From positions 3,269,021 through 3,333,020 of the forward strand of contig NZ_KB850224.1 in assembly GCF_000369805.1 (NCBI RefSeq): a DNA stretch of 64,000 nt, written 5' to 3'. This DNA is from Acinetobacter sp. NIPH 2100. GTDB lineage: Bacteria; Pseudomonadota; Gammaproteobacteria; Pseudomonadales; Moraxellaceae. The notes below the pieces were generated by a model. It worked only from the letters and a program-made list of their open reading frames with translations. It made no database searches and was not told the origin of the DNA. How positions within the stretch are numbered: position 1 is the stretch's first letter; each line of letters opens with the position of its first letter. Positions 17,471 to 25,225 of the stretch are shown here, piece by piece. Position numbers and translations under genes: made by a program.

Positions 17471-18472
17471 TTATCCTTCGGCTGTCTGAGCCAATAAAAC
17501 GTGTGGTAAATAGCCAGCCAACTCTTGATTTAAAGCTGTATAAATTTGATTTGTTGCAGTAGCACTCAACTGATCCAGGCTTTGCATGCAGCCATACTTA
17601 ATCTGTTCATTGCCCAAACTTTGCAAGAAGTTGCCTAAACTCGATTCATTTTTCAAATAAGCAATTTCAAGATCTGGTTTTAACAGTGCTTCATTGTTCT
17701 TAATCTTCAAATGATTCATCAGTGAAATCGGATTAATTTGCTCTACACTGCGAAATTTATACTGAATTTGTTTTTGCAAAAATGCTGGATGTTCAAGTAA
17801 GTAATCTCGTAGGATCGTGCGGTCAACAGCATGCGGATAATGGTGAATTTCAAAAAACTTTTTAAATCCAAGCATATCTGCCCCCAACATTTGAGCAATC
17901 ATATGTTTAGGTTGAATAGGCTTATTAAAATACTGGTTTAATAATTGTCGATACCAAAGCTTTGCTTTCAGGGCAAAGCTACTTTGCCAATGCCCATAAA
18001 TCACCATTTTCTGATCGACAAGAATATCTTCCAACTGCGCAGGTGCATTAAAGAAAAAGTCATCATTCAAGTAGAAAAAATAATCGGATAAGCCTTGAAT
18101 ATTCCAGAGCATGGTTTCAATCGAACGGGTATTGAAGGTTGGAAGATATTGTTCATAACCCGCAAAAATTTCGCGGTGATCAACGATTCGAATCTTACCA
18201 GCCTCACAAATGCCATCAGTGACGAAATCTTCAATCCATTGCGGCTGTTGACCATCGGTCACAATATAAATATGTCGGCAAAATGGAACATATTTCAAAA
18301 TTGATGCAACGTTGTAATAAATTTCATGGTTGCTGGCAAAGCGAGTATCGCTAACAGCATCAGAAGCTTGGGTTTTGCCCTGATATTGCATGCGTTTCTG
18401 CTTTAACTTTGGATCATTGCCATCAACCCAAGCAATTACCACATCAACCGGTTGCATCATTTCACTCATCAA
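17471..18472 (-). CDS. Stealth-family sugar-phosphate transferase
   Basis: The 333-residue protein contains Stealth conserved region 1 (VDVVIAWVDGNDPKL at about 8-22, with RFASNHEIYYNVASI following), region 2 (FFYLNDDFFFNAPAQLED at about 131-148) and a shorter region with HHYPHAVDRT. Members of this family move a hexose-1-phosphate or amino-sugar-1-phosphate onto an acceptor sugar, making phosphodiester links in capsules, and are homologous to the human GlcNAc-phosphotransferase. Here it sits in an outer-core locus, coupled to a GT25 gene, suggesting a phosphodiester-linked sugar in the LOS. That is an inference. Confidence 0.85.
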   Translation of the reverse strand: MMSEMMQPVDVVIAWVDGNDPKLKQKRMQYQGKTQASDAVSDTRFASNHEIYYNVASILKYVPFCRHIYIVTDGQQPQWIEDFVTDGICEAGKIRIVDHREIFAGYEQYLPTFNTRSIETMLWNIQGLSDYFFYLNDDFFFNAPAQLEDILVDQKMVIYGHWQSSFALKAKLWYRQLLNQYFNKPIQPKHMIAQMLGADMLGFKKFFEIHHYPHAVDRTILRDYLLEHPAFLQKQIQYKFRSVEQINPISLMNHLKIKNNEALLKPDLEIAYLKNESSLGNFLQSLGNEQIKYGCMQSLDQLSATATNQIYTALNQELAGYLPHVLLAQTAEG

Positions 18473-18845
18473 TTCACTCTTAAACGATTAAAAAGCCATA
18501 AATACGGCCAAGCATGTTTAATTTAACGCTATATGATAACACCACTCATCTACCTACAGGCAGTCTCTTTTGGTAATGCCTTTTTACCTTTAAAAGGCAA
18601 TCATTGCATATAAATCAATATATTATAATTACTTAAATTTTTTACACTTTCCAACAGCGCAGTCAAAACCCGATTCCACCGCTTGAAACTATTTAGTTAA
18701 CATCAACTTAAACCCTCACAATCCTTAACAAAATCAAACCTTTTGGAATCATTTCTCAAAAATATTTAGCACATTTTCATTAGACGAATTTATGGCTTTT
18801 TATTATAATTATGGGTTACTTTGACGGGATTTAACCTTTTGACTG
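18473..18845. other. Intergenic region between divergent OC-locus genes
   Basis: These 373 bases separate the leftward Stealth operon from the rightward TupA-like gene. I see no open reading frame. The AT-rich sequence must hold promoters for both directions. No JUMPstart/ops-type element was seen. Confidence 0.6.
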
Positions 18846-19730
18846 ATGATTGACTATAACTACTTTGAATATCAAGCAAAAATAATTAGAACTAAATTTG
18901 TCTCAGATAAAACCTATCTCACTAAACGGTTTATCTGCAAATTAGGCTATACCCCTAATTTTTGCTCACCAAAAAGCTTCAATGAAAAAGTCACTGCGCG
19001 AATGATTTTCGAGCGAAGTCCGTTATTTACAAAATTAGCCGATAAATGTGCAGTAAGAGAATTGGTCTCTGCAAAAGTTGGGGAAGCATATTTCGTCCCC
19101 TTGATTGGAATTTATAAATGTTTTGATGAAATTGATTTTGAACAACTTCCAAACCAGTTTGTTTTAAAATGCACCCATGACAGTGGTAGTGCAATGGTCT
19201 GCCGAGATAAAAACAGCTTTGATATCGCAGCAGCCAGAGCAAAAATCAAAAACCACCTCAAAATGAACATGTATTTTAGAAAACGTGAGTGGCACTACAA
19301 AGATATTTGCCCTCAAGTTCTGATTGAGCAGTATGTTGATTTATACGTTGATCCAGAGAGCCAATCAACAATTACCACTTGCCGTGTACATTGTTTTGAA
19401 GGTAAGCCAGAGTATCTCGAAATTGATGTACAAGATTCTGAAGGCAAAGACTACTCAAATATGTATGATACCGAGTGGGAACTACAACCATTTCGGGTCG
19501 ATCTGAAAGAAAACTCGCCCATTGCTTTGGCAAAGCCCCAGCAATTTAAAGATATCCTTGAATTGTCTGAAAAACTTTGTTTCGCCTATGGTTATAGTCG
19601 AGTAGACTTCCTATTATCACAAGACCACGTTTACTTCAGTGAAATTACACTCACCCCCAATGCAGGGCGAATGGTCATCACACCAGTGGAATGGGATTTA
19701 AAATTAGGCGCGCTCTGGCGTTCGTATTAA
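18846..19730 (+). CDS. TupA-like ATP-grasp protein
   Basis: The 294-residue protein matches the ATPgrasp_TupA family: SPKSFNEKVTARMI at about 40-53, TKLADKCAVRELV near 60-72, FVLKCTHDSGSAMVC at about 108-122, and the C-terminal YSRVDFLL...FSEITLTPNAGR block that supplies metal ligands. The family is named from the TupA protein of teichuronopeptide synthesis in alkaliphilic Bacillus and is common in capsule loci. ATP-grasp enzymes couple ATP cleavage to forming an amide or ester bond. Here it might attach an amino acid or other acid to a uronic acid of the core, matching the uronate genes just downstream. That is inference. Confidence 0.8.
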   Translation: MIDYNYFEYQAKIIRTKFVSDKTYLTKRFICKLGYTPNFCSPKSFNEKVTARMIFERSPLFTKLADKCAVRELVSAKVGEAYFVPLIGIYKCFDEIDFEQLPNQFVLKCTHDSGSAMVCRDKNSFDIAAARAKIKNHLKMNMYFRKREWHYKDICPQVLIEQYVDLYVDPESQSTITTCRVHCFEGKPEYLEIDVQDSEGKDYSNMYDTEWELQPFRVDLKENSPIALAKPQQFKDILELSEKLCFAYGYSRVDFLLSQDHVYFSEITLTPNAGRMVITPVEWDLKLGALWRSY

Positions 19731-19765
19731 CTGTCGATCATGTATTTAGAATCTGTTAGGTATTT

Positions 19766-20935
19766 ATGAAAATAGCGATTGCTGGAACTGGATATGTCGG
19801 GTTGTCAAATGCAATGCTATTTGCACAACACCATGAAACCATTGCGCTTGATATCTTACAAAGCAAAGTAGACTTACTGAACAATAAAATATCACCGATT
19901 CAAGACCATGATATTTCACTCTTTTTAAAAGAAAAGAGCTTAAATTTCAAAGCAACGACTGATAAAGATTTGGCCTATCAAAATGCCGACTTTATTATTA
20001 TTGCGACTCCAACCGATTATGATCCTCAAACCAACTACTTTAATACCCAAAGTGTGGAAAGTGTTATTCAGGACGTGCTAGTGGTCAATCCAAATGCGAC
20101 CATGATCGTCAAGTCAACGGTTCCTGTTGGTTTTACTGAACAAGTCAAACAGAAGTATCAAACCCAGAATATTATTTTCTCGCCTGAATTTCTGCGTGAA
20201 GGTAAAGCACTCCACGATAACCTTTACCCTTCTCGTATTATTGTCGGGGAACAGTCTGAGCGCGCGCAACAATTTGCAGATTTGCTTGTGGAGGGTGCGG
20301 TAAAACAAGATATTCCCGTCTTGCTCACCCACTCAACTGAAGCTGAAGCGATTAAATTATTTGCCAACACCTATCTTGCAATGCGCGTCGCATTCTTCAA
20401 TGAATTGGATACTTATGCACAAAGCTTTGGCTTAGACACCAAGCAAGTGATCGACGGCGTCTGTCTTGACCCGCGTATTGGTAGCCACTACAACAATCCA
20501 TCCTTTGGTTATGGCGGCTATTGCCTACCAAAAGATACCAAGCAATTATTGGCAAACTATAACAATGTCCCAAGCAATTTGATTCAAGCGATTGTCGATG
20601 CAAATCGAACACGTAAAGATTTTATTGCCGATTCGATCCTTGCTCGAAATCCAACAACGGTTGGCATCTATCGTCTGGTCATGAAAAGTGGCTCAGATAA
20701 CTACCGCGCCTCAGCAATTCAGGGTGTCATGAAACGACTGAAGGCGAAAGGTGTTGAAGTTATTATTTATGAACCAACCTTTCATGAAGATACCTTCTTT
20801 AAGTCAAAGGTGACTCAGGATCTGAATGAATTCAAGCAGTCCAGTGATGTGATTATTGCCAATCGCCTCTCCAATGATTTGCTAGATGTACAAGATAAAG
20901 TTTATACACGAGATATTTTTGGAGGCGATGAATGA
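19766..20935 (+). CDS. ugd: UDP-glucose 6-dehydrogenase, copy 1
   Basis: The 389-residue enzyme oxidises UDP-glucose twice to UDP-glucuronate using NAD. Visible are the Rossmann [11 protein letters not shown] at the start, the [11 protein letters not shown] and FSPEFLREG blocks, and the catalytic Cys in [14 protein letters not shown] at about 252-265. Its stop overlaps the start of the epimerase gene by four bases (ATGA), so it supplies that enzyme. It has about 60% identity by eye to a second dehydrogenase at 22971-24131. Confidence 0.92.
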   Translation: MKIAIAGTGYVGLSNAMLFAQHHETIALDILQSKVDLLNNKISPIQDHDISLFLKEKSLNFKATTDKDLAYQNADFIIIATPTDYDPQTNYFNTQSVESVIQDVLVVNPNATMIVKSTVPVGFTEQVKQKYQTQNIIFSPEFLREGKALHDNLYPSRIIVGEQSERAQQFADLLVEGAVKQDIPVLLTHSTEAEAIKLFANTYLAMRVAFFNELDTYAQSFGLDTKQVIDGVCLDPRIGSHYNNPSFGYGGYCLPKDTKQLLANYNNVPSNLIQAIVDANRTRKDFIADSILARNPTTVGIYRLVMKSGSDNYRASAIQGVMKRLKAKGVEVIIYEPTFHEDTFFKSKVTQDLNEFKQSSDVIIANRLSNDLLDVQDKVYTRDIFGGDE

Positions 20936-21966
20936 AAGTTCTAGTCACAGGTGCTGCGGGATTCATCGGCTTTAGTGTTGCACAGAAACTACTTCAACGT
21001 GGTGATGATGTGGTCGGTTTTGATAATTTTAATGATTATTATGACCCATCTCTCAAGGAAGCACGTGCAAAGCAATTACAACTCTTAGCTGAAAGTAAAG
21101 ATACGGGCAACTTTAGTTTAATTCGTGAAAACCTTGCCAATAAAGCCATAGTGGATCAATGTTTTAAAGATCACACATTTGATCGTGTGATTCACTTAGC
21201 GGCACAGGCAGGTGTACGTTACTCGCTTGAAAATCCACATAGCTATGTGGAAAGCAACTTGATTGCCTTTACCAATATTTTAGAAGCCTGTCGTTATGCA
21301 GAAACACCGCATTTGACCTATGCCAGTACCAGTAGTGTATATGGTGCTAATACCACCATGCCATTTAGTGAACAGCATGGCGTCGATCATCCCCTGCAAT
21401 TCTATGCTGCGACCAAACGCGCCAATGAGTTAATGGCACACAGCTACAGCCACTTATTTAAATTACCGACTACTGGCTTACGTTTCTTCACCGTGTATGG
21501 CCCATGGACACGTCCAGATATGGCGTTATTTAAATTCACCAAGAATATCTTTGAAGGTAAACCAATTCCTGTATTTAATCACGGTAATCATACCCGTGAC
21601 TTCACCTATATTGATGATATTGTTGAAGGGATTATCCGTACCAGCGATAAAATTGCGACACCAGATGAGACATGGGACAGCAACCATCCAAATCCTGCAA
21701 CCAGTAATGCCCCGTTTAGACTCTTTAATATTGGCAACAACCGCACAGTGAAGCTGATTGAATATATTCAGGCCATTGAAAAAGCAGCAGGTAAAGAAGC
21801 AATTTTAGATTTACTTCCATTACAACCAGGTGATGTACCTGATACCTTTGCCGATAGCTCTGCACTGGAAAACTATGTGGACTATAAACCAGCTACTTCG
21901 GTTGTCGATGGAGTGAAAAACTTTGTTGATTGGTATCGTCAATATCACAACATCCAAATCGACTAA
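20932..21966 (+). CDS. UDP-glucuronate 4-epimerase-like SDR enzyme
   Basis: The 344-residue extended short-chain dehydrogenase has the NAD motif TGAAGFIG at 6-13, the FDNFNDYYD stretch typical of UDP-GlcA 4-epimerases of the CapI type, an STSSVYG segment and the catalytic YAATK at about 160-164. It interconverts UDP-GlcA and UDP-GalA. Four bases of overlap with ugd make a two-gene module for uronic acid supply. The alternative is a dTDP-glucose dehydratase-like enzyme, but the FNDYYD and [15 protein letters not shown] motifs favour the uronate epimerase. Confidence 0.85.
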   Translation: MKVLVTGAAGFIGFSVAQKLLQRGDDVVGFDNFNDYYDPSLKEARAKQLQLLAESKDTGNFSLIRENLANKAIVDQCFKDHTFDRVIHLAAQAGVRYSLENPHSYVESNLIAFTNILEACRYAETPHLTYASTSSVYGANTTMPFSEQHGVDHPLQFYAATKRANELMAHSYSHLFKLPTTGLRFFTVYGPWTRPDMALFKFTKNIFEGKPIPVFNHGNHTRDFTYIDDIVEGIIRTSDKIATPDETWDSNHPNPATSNAPFRLFNIGNNRTVKLIEYIQAIEKAAGKEAILDLLPLQPGDVPDTFADSSALENYVDYKPATSVVDGVKNFVDWYRQYHNIQID

Positions 21967-21970
21967 AAAT

Positions 21971-21999
21971 AAAAAATCAGGCATATCGCCTGATTTTTT
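21971..21999 (+). terminator. Terminator of the ugd-epimerase operon
   Basis: Arms AAATCAGGC and GCCTGATTT (12-bp stem with flanking A/T) around a five-base loop, ending in six T. Symmetry allows use from both sides. Confidence 0.85.
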
Positions 22000-22041
22000 A
22001 TTACGCCAAGCACATCATTGTCGTGCTTGACATGGTTTGGC

Positions 22042-22797
22042 TTACTGCCAAGACTCTTTAATCCAGTCCGATGGCAACACATAGCGATACCACTTACCGC
22101 CACCACCACTGATCGCATCAGGTGGATTAATCTCGCCATGGAAAATAATAATTTTTGCGCCTTTCGGTTTTACTGGCGGCTGAAAATAAGCAAATGGCAC
22201 TCGTCTTAAGCAGTGATATTTATAGCTCTTGCACCAGTCTTTATTCCAATAACTCAGTTTGCCTTCGTTATGGACAAACCAAGACAAGTACTCTTGTTCA
22301 TTACGGAATTTTTGACTGATCTCACTAAAGTTTGCACGGAAATACGGCAGAATTTTAGGGAAAGCGCCCAATTTAAAACGATATACCGAACTATTTCCTG
22401 TGATCCGCCATGGACGTTTCCAGTCGTGAATCACCAAAAACTCGCCTTCCGCTTGGAAGAAACAGTCAATATTATCAATGATGACCACATCAAGATCGAG
22501 GAACAATGCATTGCCTTTTAGACCATACAAGTCTGGCTCAAAGGTTGAAAGCTTATTCCAACCACGTTCAGGGCTGCCTGCAGGTAAGTCTAATGATGGA
22601 ATTGGGAAACATTGAATATTCGGGTCAATCCCTTCGCTACGATCCGTCAGACACACCATTTTAAAGGGCAAGGTCAGATGACGTTTGACCATGTTATACA
22701 AACGGTTTACGTACTCAGCACCATATTTGGTTCCCCACTTCATGCACAAAATCACATTGTCTTCATGAGTTGCCGAATTTTGTTGAATATCTACCAT
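22042..22797 (-). CDS. GT-A type glycosyltransferase, unclassified
   Basis: The 251-residue protein has the DxD metal site at D101-L-D103 in ALFLDLDVVIIDNID, preceded by a conserved GWNKLSTF stretch, and ends with IIIFHGEINPPDA and a YRYVLPSDW stretch. I cannot assign a CAZy family with confidence (GT8-like or a relative). It is at the ilvE end of the locus and read leftward. In similar loci such genes extend the outer core. The donor is unknown. Confidence 0.7.
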   Translation of the reverse strand: MVDIQQNSATHEDNVILCMKWGTKYGAEYVNRLYNMVKRHLTLPFKMVCLTDRSEGIDPNIQCFPIPSLDLPAGSPERGWNKLSTFEPDLYGLKGNALFLDLDVVIIDNIDCFFQAEGEFLVIHDWKRPWRITGNSSVYRFKLGAFPKILPYFRANFSEISQKFRNEQEYLSWFVHNEGKLSYWNKDWCKSYKYHCLRRVPFAYFQPPVKPKGAKIIIFHGEINPPDAISGGGGKWYRYVLPSDWIKESWQ

Positions 22798-22970
22798 CTG
22801 ATAACCTTAAATGCTTGAGATATGGAAGTTCGCGTTGTCATAAAAATCCAAGAGCGTTCAATCATATGCACTGAATATATTCTCATCTTAGCATAGAGCT
22901 GATCATTTTTTTTAGTATTAATTCGTCAACGTATTCAGCTTATTTATTTTTTATCCCACTCAAATTACGA

Positions 22971-24131
22971 CTAATTTACCCCGAATAAATCTCGAGTATA
23001 AATCTTTTCCATCACGTCACTAAACATCGGCACCATTCGATTAACAATAATTAAATCGGATTTTGATTTAAATTTTTGCAAGCTCGCTTCCACAGGATGA
23101 CCCAAATATTCTTTCACATCGAGGGTCGGTTCATAAATAATGATTTTAATCCCCTGATCAGCCAAACCCTGTAACACATCGTGTACTGCCGACTCTCTGA
23201 AATTATCTGAATCCGCTTTCATGGTCAGGCGGTAAATACCAACACTCGAAACCTTACGACTCAAAATATCTTCAATAATGGCCTGCTTGCGGGTTTGATT
23301 AGAACGAATAATCGCTGAAATCAACTCTTGCGGTGTTTCATGATAATTGGCCAATAACTGTTTAGTGTCTTTGGGCAGGCAATAGCCCCCATAACCAAAG
23401 GAAGGGTTGTTGTAATGATCGCCAATACGCTGATCCAAACCCACACCATTAATAATATCCAACGCACTCAGCTTATGCTTCATACAATAGGTATCCAGCT
23501 CATTAAAGAACGCCACACGCATGGCCAAGTATGTATTGGAAAAAAGTTTGATCGCTTCAGCTTCGGTCGAATCGACACACAACAAGACCGCATCTTTTGT
23601 AATGGTTGCCTTGAGATAGAGCTTGGCAATTTTTTCCGCACGCTTGGATTTTTCTCCCACAATAATCCGTGAGGGATAGAGATTGTCTTGTAAAGCTTGC
23701 CCTTCACGCAAAAACTCGGGCGAAAAGATTAAATTTTTAAGACCGAATTTTTTCGAGGTCTCAGCAGTATAACCGACTGGAACGGTAGATTTGATCAGCA
23801 TCAAGGCTGTGGGGTTAATGCTCTGAATATCCTCAATCACCGCTTCAATGCTGCTGGTATCAAAGTAATTGGTTTCAGGATTATAGTTGGTTGGTGTCGC
23901 AATAATAATGAGTTTGGCATTTTGATAGGCCAGCGCTTTATCGCAAGTTGCTTCAATATGTGATTCGGATAAATAGCTTTGAATACAGGTATCACTCATC
24001 GGTGACACTTTCTGGTTGATGCTTTTTACTCTATTTTTATCAATGTCCAAAATCATGACATCGTGTTGTTTTGAAAATAACAAGGCATTTGATAAGCCGA
24101 CATAACCTGCACCAACGACCGTAATTTTCAT
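22971..24131 (-). CDS. ugd: UDP-glucose 6-dehydrogenase, copy 2
   Basis: The preferred start is the ATG at 24131 ([16 protein letters not shown]) with a GAGAAAGA ribosome-binding site; the longer frame to 24164 adds 11 residues without homology. The 386-residue enzyme has [28 protein letters not shown] and the catalytic Cys in [13 protein letters not shown]. It is a paralogue of the dehydrogenase at 19766-20935 and reads in the opposite direction. Both should make UDP-glucuronate, so one may be redundant or differently regulated. No key residue appears lost in either. Confidence 0.88.
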   Translation of the reverse strand: MKITVVGAGYVGLSNALLFSKQHDVMILDIDKNRVKSINQKVSPMSDTCIQSYLSESHIEATCDKALAYQNAKLIIIATPTNYNPETNYFDTSSIEAVIEDIQSINPTALMLIKSTVPVGYTAETSKKFGLKNLIFSPEFLREGQALQDNLYPSRIIVGEKSKRAEKIAKLYLKATITKDAVLLCVDSTEAEAIKLFSNTYLAMRVAFFNELDTYCMKHKLSALDIINGVGLDQRIGDHYNNPSFGYGGYCLPKDTKQLLANYHETPQELISAIIRSNQTRKQAIIEDILSRKVSSVGIYRLTMKADSDNFRESAVHDVLQGLADQGIKIIIYEPTLDVKEYLGHPVEASLQKFKSKSDLIIVNRMVPMFSDVMEKIYTRDLFGVN

Positions 24132-24226
24132 TCTTTCTCGATTTTTAATTGTACTTAGCCTCAAGCTAGTCCAGTTAAATGAAAGATTGATGATGCTTCG
24201 ATTGCAATCTGTTGACAGTCAGACAA

Positions 24227-24251
24227 TAAAAAAGCGAAGCCTAAGCTTCGC
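24227..24251 (-). terminator. Terminator of ilvE
   Basis: Stem GCGAAGC / GCTTCGC (24234-24251), followed on the minus strand by seven T. Confidence 0.85.
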
Positions 24252-24269
24252 CTTTTCAATGGTTTCAAC

Positions 24270-25196
24270 TTATTTAATATACGTTAACCAGTGTGCATAC
24301 TTGTCATTGCGACCTTGTACCGCATCAAAGAAAGTCTTTTGGATTACAGTGGTGATTGGACCACGTGAACCACAACCGATTTCACGGTCATCATATTCAC
24401 GAATTGGCGTTACTTCCGCAGCAGTACCGGTAAAGAATGCTTCATCTGCGATGTAGAACTCATCACGTGTAATACGGCGTTCAACCACTTCATAACCTAG
24501 GTCTTTGGCAATGGTAATTACCGTTTGACGCGTAATCCCTTCCAATGCGCCACCCGCCAAATCAGGGGTATGCAACACGCCATCTTTAATCAAGAACACG
24601 TTCTCGCCCGCACCTTGGCAAACAAAGCCTTGTGGGTCAAGTAACATAGCTTCGTCATAACCTGAACGCGCAACTTCCTGATGTGCCAAGATTGACACTG
24701 TGTAGTTACCACAGGCTTTTGCTTTACACATAGTCACGTTTGGATGGTGGTGCGTGAATGAAGAAGTTTTGACACGAATACCGTGTGCCATTGCTTCTTC
24801 ACCTAGATATGCGCCCCAACCCCATGCTGCAACTGCTGCATGAATGGTGTTATCCGTCGCTGCGATACCGAGTTTTTCAGAACCAATCCAAATCAATGGA
24901 CGCAGATAGCAAGATGCTAGTTTATTTTCACGCACAACATCAATTTGTGCTTGTTCTAGTGTCGCTTGATCAAATGGAACATTCATTTGATAAATTTTTG
25001 CTGAATTTAATAAGCGCTTAGTATGATCTTGCAAACGGAAGATTGCTGTACCATTCGGTGTTTCGTAAGCTCTGACGCCTTCAAAGACACCCATGCTGTA
25101 GTGTAGTGTGTGAGTTAAGACGTGAATTTTTGCATCACGCCAATCAACTAACTTTCCATCTTGCCAAATAAAACCATCACGATCAGCCAAACTCAT
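24270..25196 (-). CDS. ilvE: Branched-chain amino acid aminotransferase
   Basis: The 308-residue PLP-dependent fold type IV transaminase makes Leu, Ile and Val from their keto acids. It has the GVFEGVRAYET opening, the catalytic Lys in the CKAKACGNYTVS stretch at about 158-163, GAGENVFLI, and TGTAAEVTPI. It marks the other flank of the OC locus, next to glnE. Length and motifs match the family. Its start at 25196 is 29 bases after the glnE stop on the same strand, suggesting co-transcription. Confidence 0.96.
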   Translation of the reverse strand: MSLADRDGFIWQDGKLVDWRDAKIHVLTHTLHYSMGVFEGVRAYETPNGTAIFRLQDHTKRLLNSAKIYQMNVPFDQATLEQAQIDVVRENKLASCYLRPLIWIGSEKLGIAATDNTIHAAVAAWGWGAYLGEEAMAHGIRVKTSSFTHHHPNVTMCKAKACGNYTVSILAHQEVARSGYDEAMLLDPQGFVCQGAGENVFLIKDGVLHTPDLAGGALEGITRQTVITIAKDLGYEVVERRITRDEFYIADEAFFTGTAAEVTPIREYDDREIGCGSRGPITTVIQKTFFDAVQGRNDKYAHWLTYIK

Positions 25197-25225
25197 CGCA
25201 CATACTCCATTTTCTTTTTACACAA

